Below, piece after piece: positions 12,234-22,146 of a stretch of DNA of 64,000 nt. The translations under genes were made by a program, and so were the position numbers. Location of the stretch: contig PZJY01000010.1 of assembly GCA_031472005.1 (NCBI GenBank), positions 372,001 through 436,000 on the forward strand. The letters run 5' to 3'. The stretch's first letter is position 1. Each line of letters begins with the position of its first letter. Source of the DNA: Tetracladium setigerum (lineage: Eukaryota; Ascomycota; Leotiomycetes; Helotiales). The notes under the pieces are model-generated. The model had not been told where the DNA came from. It ran no database searches and worked only from the letters and a program-made list of their open reading frames with translations.

Positions 12234-14264
12234 ATGTCCTCGAATCTCCACATATAGTACCTCATCCTACCAACGGCTGGGGTGACAAACTTCCGACGAA
12301 CCCCTCACAATACCAATATCAAAGTCTCAAAGAATCCGAGATCCGGCTCCTCGTGCTATTACCAGGAAAAGAGAACGACCCAGTCCATTGCCGACTCGAT
12401 CATGCTTCTCTACCAGACCGGCCCAAATATGAGACGATCTCATATGCTTGGGGCGACCCAAATCTCACAAGCACGGTTCTGTCTGCTGGAAACACCATCC
12501 AAGTGACAAGCAACCTTCACACAGCGCTCCGCCATCTCCGATATGAGACGGAAGAACGCACTCTCTGGGCTGACGCTATCTGTATCAATCAACAAGATAT
12601 GGCTGAGAGATCAGTGCAGGTTCTTCTGATGGGCGAAATATATGCACATTCGCATCGAGTGATTGTGTGGCTGGGCGAGGAGACAGAAGCAGTGAGCGAA
12701 TCTATTACGCAGATTGAGAAGTTGAATGCCTTTTTCATGGAGAATGAAGAGGGATATCCGGATCATCCTGATCGATGGAACATTAACCCTTATGGAGGGT
12801 CGCCTAATTTCTCTCTGCTGCTCGAGACGCGAAAGGAGTGGGAACATCCCATGGCAAACATAGCAAGAATTCAATGGTTTGTGAGAAGGTCGGTGCCCTC
12901 GTGCGATTTCCAAGAAATTAATTGCTAAATACCGAAAACAGATGGGTCGTCCAAGAAGTTGCCAAATCACGCTCCGCCATTGTTGTTCTGGGAAAGAAGG
13001 AAATCGCTTGGCCAACTCTAGCCGATGTTGTCTGGAGTTTGCACAAATCCGGTCTGCTCACAGGTTTTGCGCTATTAGAAAGTCCAGAGGATGTTATGGA
13101 CGGGTTTCAAAGCATTATGCTCATCGAACTCGTGAGAAGAGATGTGATCCGAACCGGTGGTTCCAATTTACTTGAGCTCCTGATCTCCACTCGACGATAT
13201 AGATGTATGGACGACCGAGATGTTCTTTACTCCCAATTAGGACTCGTTAGCGATCTTGACAGTTACAACCAGCTAGCTCCTCCTGGAAGTGATGCAGCAA
13301 CCGAAGAGCTCTACAAAAGTTTGACCTTGAGTCCAAACTATAAATCCAGTACTGAAGAAGTCTACCATCGATTCGTCCTGGTGAATATCATCAAAAGAAA
13401 AACCCTTCTCACCCTCAGCGCAACATATATACCACCCACAACCCCAACTCTAAACCTTCCGTCCTGGGTCCCTGATTTCTCCCACCTCGACCGAGCAAAC
13501 TCACTCATGTACCTGCGAAACGAAAGCGCCCTCCCCTTCAAAGCCTCAAAAGGTTCAGAAATTCAAGTTCGCTTCTCAAACGAATACAAAACACTACATG
13601 CCAAGGGAAGAATCATAGACGTGGTAGCAGACATGAATATAGCGCAAGAAGACTACAAACCACCACCTGAAATCGAAGAACAATCTATCAGGGAAAACTG
13701 GACCAACGAGCAGAAGTCAGCAAAAACTCTACATTACTGGTTCAGAAGCTGTCTTGCACTTTACAACCCGGTCACCACTTCTCAAGATGAGGGTAGGATA
13801 TTTGGTCTGACACCTGAGCAGTTTGAGGTTTTCTCTAGAACATTGGTGTGTAACCTTACCGCGTCAGGAAGTACACCCCCACCGGACTTCGCGCACCTAG
13901 TTCATATTTTCTTGGATATTAATGAGGATAATACCGCGGGAGTAAAGAAGCATTTGACGGTACTTACGCAGGAAGCTTTAGCTGTTCTGATTGATGGGTT
14001 GTTGGCTGTGGAGGGGGCGATGGGCTTGAGAGCTGCAGGGTGGTGTTTTGCTATTACTGAAGGGGGAGATCAGGGAGGGTTTTGAAGAGTGCGAGGAAGG
14101 GCGATACAGTGGTCTTGTTAAATGGTGGAGAGGTGCCTTATTTGTTGAGGAGGAGGGAGGAGGGTGGTTGGACTTTTGTGGGGAGTTGTTATATGTTTGG
14201 GTTGATGGATGGGGAGGGGATGGTTTTGGATGGCGTGGTTGATGAAGAGTTTGATATATACTGA
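12234..14264 (+). CDS. Heterokaryon incompatibility (HET) domain protein A
   Basis: HET domains trigger incompatibility cell death in filamentous fungi when unlike alleles or partners meet (family knowledge). Two exons: 12234-12888 and 12942-14264, with a 53-bp intron splitting an Arg codon. The HET core is complete: IRLLVLLPG, YETISYAWGD, LWADAICINQQD, VIVWLGEE, then RWVVQEVA across the intron. The C-terminal module typical of these proteins (KGDTVVLLNGGEVPYLLR ... GSCYMFGLMDGE ... FDIY) is present at 14070-14264 but in another frame. Two single-base losses are implied: one near 12248-12249, putting the only suitable ATG (12234) in frame, and one in the G5 run 14062-14066. With both added, the coding length is exactly 660 codons. 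Without the second base the protein would stop at 14085. Regarded as a functional gene with sequence errors, though genuine inactivation is possible. Confidence 0.88.
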
Positions 14265-15089
14265 CGAAATTGTGAGCAAGTCCGGAGGAAATTTGATTGG
14301 CCTGTCAGTTGATATAACATCGTACTCTCGCTTTTCTTGTCAATCATTGTCCGTTTTCGCTGGGCTCATAACTCAAATACAGGAACAGAAATCAGAAGTT
14401 TTAGGTAGCCAAGGACATGACTGATTTTTTAGGGGAACATTCCATTATTGTATTAAGGGAAGATTATCTCAAGCTTCCATTGAGATTTAGCTAACATCAA
14501 CTCGGCCAGAGACACTCTACGAGACCGAAAAGGATTGATCAAGAACGAGAAGGCTAGTCACGTGTCAAGTATTAGTGACAAAGTATTTTCTATCCTCTTT
14601 CTATTCCACTCTAAATCATATATATATCAGTTGACTCTTCTCATGCCATCATCCCAACTCCAAATATCAAACTCCTTCATCCTTCCCTTCCCACCACCAC
14701 TTCCATTCATCCCATAAAGCATAACAATAGCTTATCCCATCCCACTCTCCAAAACACTCCTTCAACACTCGGTTCTCGGCGCCCTATTATTCCACCACTG
14801 ACCATCCAACGACCCCTCTATGCCAACCAATCCCCACAATCTCACCATCGAATGCCGTACACATACATATTCCACATCTATCTACCTAATTCAATAAATA
14901 CCTAAAGTCCTGCTTTACCTATTCATGCGTTTCCCCAACTTCACTCCTCTCTTAAACCTCCCCTTCTTATTCTTCTCAAACTTCACTGATCCCACTATCC
15001 AAAATCAAACTCCATTCCCTCCTACTACAACTTCCACCTCGCCTCAAAATATCATCTCCACCACAATCAAAACATCAACAGTAGATACA
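14265..15089. other. Intergenic between HET A and PEBP
   Basis: AT- and pyrimidine-rich, no supported gene. It includes an in-frame upstream ATG (14925) of the PEBP gene, discussed with that gene. Confidence 0.5.
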
Positions 15090-16085
15090 ATGTCCACAGC
15101 ATTCCACTTCTCTGAGCTCCTCTCCTCGCTCTCAAAAGCAAAGTTATCACCTGGTCCACTCGTTCCGGAAGGATGGAAACCTTCTACCGAATTGAAAGTT
15201 AGCTTTAACGGGAAGGATGTGAGATTGGGGAATTATTTCAAGACGAAGGAGACGGCTGAGAAGCCAGTTGTTGAGTTTGCTTTGGAGGTTGGTTATTTTT
15301 CTTTTATTCCTTCTTTGCATATTTCAAACTGGACTGGACTACCCAGATGTTCAAATCTCCAAGATCAGCTGCACAAGAAAGATCACGATATATCAAACAC
15401 CAAATCCCCCCCCCAAAAAACTCTTCTATATCAAAATACAAAATCTCTTATCAAAAACAACGCTAACGAGTTTTATAATATAGGGAGCACCAGAAGACAC
15501 ATACACTCTTCTCCTCGTCGACCCTGACGCGCCCACACCCGAAGACCCAAAATTCGCTTTCTGGCGTCACTGGGTGCTCGCTGGTCTTCAACCCGCTCCT
15601 GGACCAGCTAAGGAGACGAAGCCAGCCTTGACGAATTATTTGGCACCGGGTGCTAAAGATGCTATGTTTGTTTCTCCTTCCCTTTTCTTTCTCTTTGAGC
15701 TCAGTTTTCTTGGTTTTGCTCACTGTGAATTCTGTTGCTTTCCTTCTCTATCATCCAACATCCTCGTGTTTTTCCCTCTAAACATCAATTTTTCCTTCAT
15801 TACGTATTCTGGGGATCCTCACAATATATGTCAACATGAAAAAAGCAAAGAGCTAACCAAGACCACAGCGCAACACCACACAGATACATCTTCCTTCTCT
15901 TCAAATCCCCCGCCGCATTCTCCTCCGTGGAAGCCAAAGACGTCGGCGGCGAGGAATTCGTCGACAGACGCAGTTTCAAGGCCGATGAGTTCGTCAAGAC
16001 GCATGGCTTGGAGTTGGTTGGTGTTAATTGGTTCTTGGGCGTTGGTGATGCGTTTGTTGAGCCCATTGTTTTGGAGATGGAATAG
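15090..16085 (+). CDS. Phosphatidylethanolamine-binding protein (PEBP / TFS1-like)
   Basis: PEBPs bind anionic lipids and, in yeast (Tfs1), inhibit carboxypeptidase Y (family knowledge). Three exons: 15090-15287, 15484-15665 and 15869-16085, with introns of 196 and 203 bp, giving 198 aa. Signature blocks are present: LLLVDPDAPTPEDPKFAFWR, HWVLAGL, then TPHRYIFLLFKSP after intron 2, and a C-terminal VNWFLGVGDAFVEP. The second donor is GTTTGT, a weak consensus, but the phase and motif fit exactly. An in-frame ATG at 14925 would add 55 residues beginning with a hydrophobic stretch (LLNLPFLFFSNF), so a secreted or organellar isoform is possible. I prefer 15090 because MSTAFHFSELL aligns with the usual start of fungal PEBPs. 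The gene lies between two HET genes. Confidence 0.9.
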
Positions 16086-16523
16086 ATTTTAAGGGATTTT
16101 TTTTTTGAGGAGAGTGGAGAGTGGAGGAGAGGGGGCTTTGGGATTGAGGGGCTGAAGTGGTTATGGAAGTAGATGGAGCTTTGATGGAGGTTAGATTGGA
16201 GGGGGAAACCTGTGGAACGGGAAGAAGAAAGGGAGGGAGGATTATAGATAGTTGTGCATTTAGATGTTCTAGGGGACTATAGAATGATTGATTGTTTTTT
16301 GAAAGAGGGGAAAAGAAGAGAAAGAATGACCTCGGGGTTTCAGGTGAATTGTATAGTTGTTGAGGTGTAGTTCATATACATGCTGGTCGAAATATGCAAA
16401 TGAGTCGTGCAGATGTATCTATGAAATAATCATAAGTGAGCAGCCGTAAGTTTTAACACCCCCTTCTGCAACGTATCTAAACCCCTAGTGTCCCCCAAGT
16501 CCTTCCCTAGCCATCCATCAATC
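16086..16523. other. Intergenic between convergent PEBP and HET B
   Basis: Purine-rich 3' flank of PEBP (long GGAG/GGGA runs), then AT-rich DNA. No gene recognised. Confidence 0.5.
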
Positions 16524-18372
16524 TCAATAAATCACAAAATCCTCATCTCTCTCCACATCTCTCGCATCAAATGCCTCACCATCCATTACCCCATCAACAT
16601 AAGCCCCACACACAAATGTATAGCCCTGATTATCGCCTCCGCCCCTTTCACTGCCTATCATCCCAGTCACACTCTTCTTCTCCCTGACTACAAAGGGAAT
16701 ATGCGCTCCCAAAAATACAACAACCACATCACCAACACGAACACTTTTAGAACAAATTCCCATCGACCCATCTTCCGTTATGAAAAAGCTGCGGTGAGGC
16801 CATATCAATTGTATCATGAGATAAAAATACTTCCCGTATGAATGAAGTGATTTGCTGCTGTTGTTGGTTGAGATGATATCGGATTGAGATTGAGAGCGGT
16901 AAGATAGAAGATTGTTTTTAGTAAAAGTGTAGTCTTTGACGACATCTCCTACGTATCTTTCGATTTCCATGCCATTAGTTTTTAGCGATATATTAGCGAC
17001 GAGGGTGCGCGCAAGACTTGCTATCTGATTTTGAAGTTGCTCAGACCTGGTACTATCTCTATCGAGAGCAAGGCGCTCGCATTTATCCATGATATCTAGG
17101 ATACTCGGAATATCGAGGATTCTATTACCGTCTAGGGAATTGAGAGGTACGATGTTTTGGATTCTACCCAATTTAAAGCCCACGCATCGAACAGATTCAT
17201 TCATTCCCAATGACGGCGTGTCCATAATGGGCGGTGCTGTTTTCACATTGTGCGAAGAGCCAGCTGTCCAGTAATCACCCAGTCGATTCGTAACAGGCAC
17301 AGAACCCCAATTCGGGCACCAAGATGGCATTTCCGCAACCTTAGTTATCGAGTCAGCCCTTTCCAAAACATGGTAGAACTTCACCTTGGCTTTCAGCAGA
17401 GCGATTCCTAGGCTTGTGTAAACGCGCCAGTACTCCCTTTTGATGTTTCAGTGTAGTCGATAACCACTTCCGCGCGAATTTGATCGCTAAATAAGGAGTA
17501 GAGAGCGTATACCATGTCGACTGGCTCGGTAACGCGGCGGCCTCTTGCGATTTCAAGAAGTGTTGAAATTACATCTTCCGAGGTCAGGTGGGCTTGTGAA
17601 ATTCGGAATACTCTTGCAATGGATGCGAGATTTTGAATTGCCATTATGCCATTTCTCACTTTCCTGTGGGCAATATCATGATCGACAGGAAAGTAAAGTT
17701 CAATTCTTAACAATTCAATAATAAGTCCAACAAGATTTATCATTGTAGTGTGGTAAGATCCGATGAAAAGCTCTACTTTCTCGTAATGAATGACCTCTTG
17801 AATGATCCAGAGACGCACGAAATAGGGGTTTCCAAACAATTGGCGAAGTCCATCCCAAAATCCGTGGCCTCTTGGGTAGATGGCGAATTTCTCCCACAAG
17901 TCTTCATTGTGTACGTCGTCTCGAATGGCGGAAAGCTTGTCGTGGAGTGTTCGATTGCATATCGCTGCCATCACGATATCAGTCATCACCGTCCCCGCAC
18001 CTAGCCAAACTAGGGTCTTCTCTGAGAGGCTGTATATCTGACCCATCAATGGAACCTGTCCTTCCTTTTCGACGTTATCAGATTGGTTGATACAGATGGC
18101 GTCGATCCAGAGTTTGGGAGGGCGAGCGTGTTTATGTAATGTCTGGATACCGGCCAAAGATGTGGTGTCAAAGCAAGCCATCCATCTTCCATCTTGAGGC
18201 GTGATGTTGGTGGATCGGTTCCCCAGCAATATGAGACAGCGTGGAAGGGTGGAAGGTCGGAGATTGGGAAGTCATCGAGTCTCCCAACTATTTGGTTGCC
18301 GCATGTTGTGATTGAGAGGAGACGTATGGATTTTTTTGAGTTCAGGAGAGGGGTGTAAGTGTATGTTGACAT
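16524..18372 (-). CDS. Heterokaryon incompatibility (HET) domain protein B
   Basis: Single-exon HET-domain gene on the minus strand, convergent with PEBP. Motifs in order: IRLLSI, FHAVSYCWGT, KLWIDAICINQ, TLVWLGAG, LWIIQEVI, PVDMVYALYSLFSD, then PSWCPNW, and a C-terminal VRVGDVVVVFLGAHIPFVVR ... GAYVDGVMDGE ending in DFVIY, the same layout as HET A. Three open frames must be joined. A base appears missing near 18156-18158 (between ALTPHL and AGIQTL) and another near 17435-17441 (after YTETSK, where EYWRVYTSLGIALLKAK follows in the next frame). Adding one base at each site gives exactly 617 codons. The joins fall in T/A/G runs, so assembly error is likelier than decay. The ATG at 18372-18370 precedes STYTYTPLL, a normal HET-protein start. 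Similar to HET A in domain layout but diverged. Confidence 0.86.
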
Positions 18373-18671
18373 TATGTCGCGGAGAAGGATTTGAATGAAG
18401 TAGAGCAAAGATAAACATTAGTGATGAAACTTCTAGAACAAACAACAATATCAAGACACGGATACAATATCGGAGAGGAAGCGATGTGCGACGGTGGTCA
18501 CATGCCTGATAGCTGAGGTTCTTATGTGATCCGAAGTACGGAGGTAAGCAGCGGTTAAGTAGAGTACTGGTGGGGCGCCCCCTCAAATCCATGCTAACCT
18601 AACCACAACATAATATTAAAGTCTTAAAAAAAGGCTAGCTATATAGTACGCTAAGAGACGATTGTTTTCGG

Positions 18672-18689
18672 TTTTTTTTTTTTTTTTTT
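18672..18689 (+). repeat. T18 homopolymer
   Basis: Uninterrupted run of 18 T in the otherwise gene-free, AT-rich stretch 18373-19102 between HET B and DHODH. Short ORFs in that stretch show no protein features. Confidence 0.85.
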
Positions 18690-19102
18690 AGAAATTGAAA
18701 CAAGTCAAGGGTTGAAGTTATAAGAGAATCAATTCTATTTTGCATGGGGATCAACAGTACTTCACCGCTGTACCTGCATAAAAAGGAAAGAACTCAATAC
18801 CCAAATGCACCTCGAAATCTAACAGCTAAGATATCGTTAGGTATCCAGCAAAGCAGTAGATTCAGCGCTAATCAAGGAAATTGGGTAATGATCAAGGAAT
18901 TCAGCTGCTTGGCGTCTTGAAACCCCATTTGCTATATGTACAGTACGTACAGTACGATGACCAAAATGGCTAGGCTGAACTGTCAATACAAAACTATCAA
19001 CATAACTGTCAATCAACACAAAACGTAATCAAGCAAAAATTAATGAACTGGGCATGAGCGTAAAAATATACAATGACTACTCGTATACACCACAGTACTG
19101 CT

Positions 19103-20682
19103 CTATTTTCCATTTCCATTCCCAATCTCCTCTCGCATCTCCTTCTTGATTCTCGTGACGGTGCCAACACCACCATAAATCAACGCCGTGTAGATCTGTG
19201 CTACGCTTGCGCCGGCGTTGAGGATTTCTAGGGCTTGTTTTCCGTTTGTGATTCCACCTGTTGCAAAGATGACTTTTTGTTCGCCCTTAGCACTAGAGAG
19301 GGGGTTTTTGACTGCTGAGATGATAGAGTCCTTCGTCGACGCTAGCGTGGAGGTGATGGCTGATGCGACAGATGTTGTCTCTGACTTTTCGGAATCTTCT
19401 TGTTTTGGAGGAGGTGGCGGGCCCTGATCTAGAAGCTTGCGGTATCTCTTAACCAACGCGAGAGTGCGCTCAAACATATGAGGACCAGATAGTCCACCAG
19501 TCTCTTTCAAAATCTGCTTTTCCTGCTCTGTGACCATGCTTCCTTCCGGTAGGGAACGCCTGTTGGTTGTATTTCCCACAATAACCCCATCAACGCCGCT
19601 TTTCCAGATAGCTTCCACAATTCCTTCAATCTGCTCTTCTGAATCCTCATCCGGAGATACCTTTACCATAACCTTCGGACTCTGCGCATTTGTCCTCTTC
19701 ACAGCCTTCGCAGCACCCACCACACCAGACAGAATCCGAGTCAACGGTTCCGTCTGCTGTAGCGATCGAAGACCAGGCGTATTCGGACTGCTAACGTTCA
19801 CCACCAAAACATCCGCATACGGAGCCAGCCGTTCAACGCAGTAGACATAGTCCCTCTTCACAGCCTCAATATCCGCATCCTTTGTCTCCTTATTCTTTGC
19901 AACCTGCACTAGGAGCAACTTGCCATCTTGTAGACTTCCTGGTGGAACACCTGCCGCACCATCAAGTACCAACTGCTCGCCATCCTTGCCATACCCCTTC
20001 GCCTTCGCAAATAACCTCACTCGTTCCCGTAACCGCCTAGCGACATCATCCGCGCCCAGAGAATTCAATCCATACCGATTGATGAGTGCATTCTGCCCTG
20101 GTAACCTAAAGACTCTTGGTTTTGGATTTCCCTCCTGTGGTAACGGGACGACACCTCCCACCTCCACAATAGCCGGACCAAATGCAAACAAAGCATCCGG
20201 AACCTCTGCCAGCTTGTCAATCCCTGCCGACGTGCCAATGGGATTCTGCAACCTGTGTCCAAACACCTCTACACTGATATCCGCCTCGTTTTTATTCCTC
20301 GAAGGTCGCTCGCGCGGGTTCAAGCCGAGTGAGTACAGGGTTTTGAGGATGCGCGTGCCAGCGTGGTGGGCATCTTCTGCGTCGGGATAGATATAGCGAA
20401 GCGCAGGCACAACGAGCCATTGGTGCACAGAGGCTCGTGTGTCAGTTGCATAAATGTATCCAAATGCGAGGAAGAGGGTGAGGGATGTGCCATAGAGGAG
20501 GTTCTTGAGTCTGGTGGCTAGGGAGCGAGCATCTGCTGCTGCTGCTGCTTCGGTTGAGGCATGGCGGGCAGAGTTGAGGATGGTGGGGTTCTGTGCAATT
20601 GGTCTCAATTGAGGTGCGCGGAGGAGGTGTATTTGGTTCTGCGAGCGCGCAAGAGACGCATGGAGTTGGAGAGGTGTGACAT
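19103..20682 (-). CDS. URA9: Dihydroorotate dehydrogenase (quinone), mitochondrial class 2
   Basis: Oxidises dihydroorotate to orotate in de novo pyrimidine synthesis, passing electrons to ubiquinone at the mitochondrial inner membrane (established for class 2). Features: basic N-terminal presequence, a single transmembrane helix (LTLFLAFGYIYA), PIGTSAGIDK, EVGGVVPLPQEGNPKPR, INRYGLNS, the catalytic-Ser block VVNVSSPNTPGLR, VKVSPDE, GVIVGNTT, GGLSGP and FATGGITNGKQALE. An insertion of about 50 residues (PPPPPKQEDSEKSETT...) before the last FMN block is low-complexity. The long frame has no ATG at its start. The ATG at 20682 (MSHLSNSMRLLRARR) is in another frame until 20607, so one base appears missing between 20607 and 20682. 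Adding it gives exactly 527 codons and a normal presequence. Confidence 0.94.
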
Positions 20683-20970
20683 CTTGAATCTCGCACCAAT
20701 TCAAGGTGGTGAGGTTGTTCAATTGAAGCTCGATTTGGCTTGGGTTTTGAGTTGAGAGCTGCCAAGGCCAGACAAAGTCCTCAACTTTCCGGTCTCACGT
20801 GACTGTTCCTTTGGAATACTGTATTTACATTTCACAGTTCATATGTCCTGTTTTGCTATGTCCACAATTGTGAATGGGACTTATAAACAGATATAACCTT
20901 AAAAAATATGCTAATACGTACCTAATATAGAACCTGAGCCAACCCAAGGTATATGTTCTCAGGATAAGAG

Positions 20971-21013
20971 TGACGCTCCTCTGGCTCTCCGAGGGCCACT
21001 GCCGTGGAGGCAG
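20971..21013 (+). repeat. 43-nt dispersed element, copy 1
   Basis: Identical to 62056-62098 except at one position (T here, G there). Contains two nested complementary pairs (CCAC/GTGG and CTGCC/GGCAG), so a small stem-loop is possible. Both copies are followed by a pyrimidine tract and a CTTCGTC motif. Unknown nature; it is not a recognised RNA family to me. Confidence 0.8.
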
Positions 21014-21083
21014 AGAGTCTGCAAGAGCTGTTTTCTCTTTTTTTTTTTTGGCTTCGTCGTTTACCTAATCGACTTGTATTCGA

Positions 21084-21165
21084 CTTGCCTCGTTATTTTC
21101 CTCTTTACTATCATAGCCAAGAATGATCAACTTAATAAGAGTAAAGAGGAAAAAACGAGCAAGGT
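21084..21165. repeat. Long inverted repeat / hairpin
   Basis: Arm 21084-21109 (CTTGCCTCGTTATTTTCC...) is nearly the reverse complement of 21140-21165 (AGTAAAGAGGAAAAAACGAG...), with about 24 of 26 positions pairing and a loop of about 30 bases. It lies about 70 bases downstream of element copy 1 in a 1.4-kb region without a gene. Confidence 0.75.
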
Positions 21166-21524
21166 AAGAAGAGCAAGAGATATTTACATCACCGAGTGAA
21201 TTACCTACAACTAATAGATTTTTACTCGGCAAGTTACCTGGCAAAGGTCGATATCGTTCCCAAAAAAATCCTAGGCCACCATATAATTAAATAAATGACA
21301 ACTTAGGACACCTACGAGAAGATAAAAAAAAAGGAAGTTGTGCCGACTTAGGCCGTGGCCGTTCAAGCGACCTTGCAGCCCCTCTATCAAACTTTCAACA
21401 CTAGCGAAAACAAGGTCAAAAACTTCTAGCCTATGGTTACTCAATCCAAATCCAATATTAATAATACAACATCCGTCAAAAACATACAAATCTAGTCTTC
21501 CAACAGCTGGGGGGGAAGGAATCT

Positions 21525-21625
21525 AGGTAAGATTACCTCATCGTTTGGTTCGTGCCATTGTTTTTGTTTACTTAATATAGCAGCTATTACAGCTTTCCCT
21601 CAATTAAGCGAACGTAATCTTACCT
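21525..21625. repeat. MITE-like 13-bp terminal inverted repeat pair
   Basis: TAGGTAAGATTAC near 21525 is perfectly inverted as GTAATCTTACCTA near 21612-21625. The roughly 75 bases between them have no coding potential. The size and structure resemble a very small non-autonomous inverted-repeat element. No target-site duplication was established. Confidence 0.5.
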
Positions 21626-21935
21626 ACTCGAGTACCTTTTCCTACCCCCATATACCGTCAAACTTCACGCCACGCTAGAACCCTCTCTCATGTAAGGCAT
21701 TCAACAAAAACAAGATATCTACCTAGGTAATAATACAAGTACAAGATCAAGATCAAAATTAAAGCTTTGGATTGTACTCGGAGATAGCACAAATACCAAG
21801 TGATAGCTATGGATGAATGAATGAATTGTAAACATGTGTCGTGAGACAATCCGATTGCTCTAGAATACCTTAGCTACCTTGTGCCCTTCCCAAATTCCCC
21901 CACCCAAAAAAGCCAATACCTACCTCTCTACACAA

Positions 21936-22020
21936 CTACATACATACACACATACCTCCATACCTTCATGCGTCCATAACTACATACATACATACATACA
22001 AACATACTTGCCTACCTACC
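21936..22020. repeat. CATA/CATAC microsatellite tract
   Basis: Imperfect (CATA)n repeats within an AT-rich 3' flank of transcription factor A. The rest of 20683-22146, apart from the listed repeats, shows no gene. Confidence 0.75.
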
Positions 22021-22146
22021 CAATGGAAAAAATGCCGATAAAAACTTTATACAAATAACCTCCCACAAAACACGACCTATGCAAAATATACACGCAAGAC
22101 CAAAAAACCAAAAAATAAAAAAATAAAAAGAGAAGAAAAAAACCCT

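Noticed and set aside
12234..18372. Reading the two HET genes as pseudogenes because of frame breaks
   Set aside because: Every break is a single missing base in a short run, motifs on both sides are intact, and the same pattern affects essential housekeeping genes such as PSF2 and DHODH.
18272..18592. Minus-strand ORF of 106 codons with a hydrophobic run
   Set aside because: Overlaps the start of HET B in another frame and has no recognisable features.
20971..21013. 43-nt element as a tRNA, 5S rRNA or known snoRNA
   Set aside because: No B box, no 5S landmarks and no proper C/D or H/ACA boxes could be seen.
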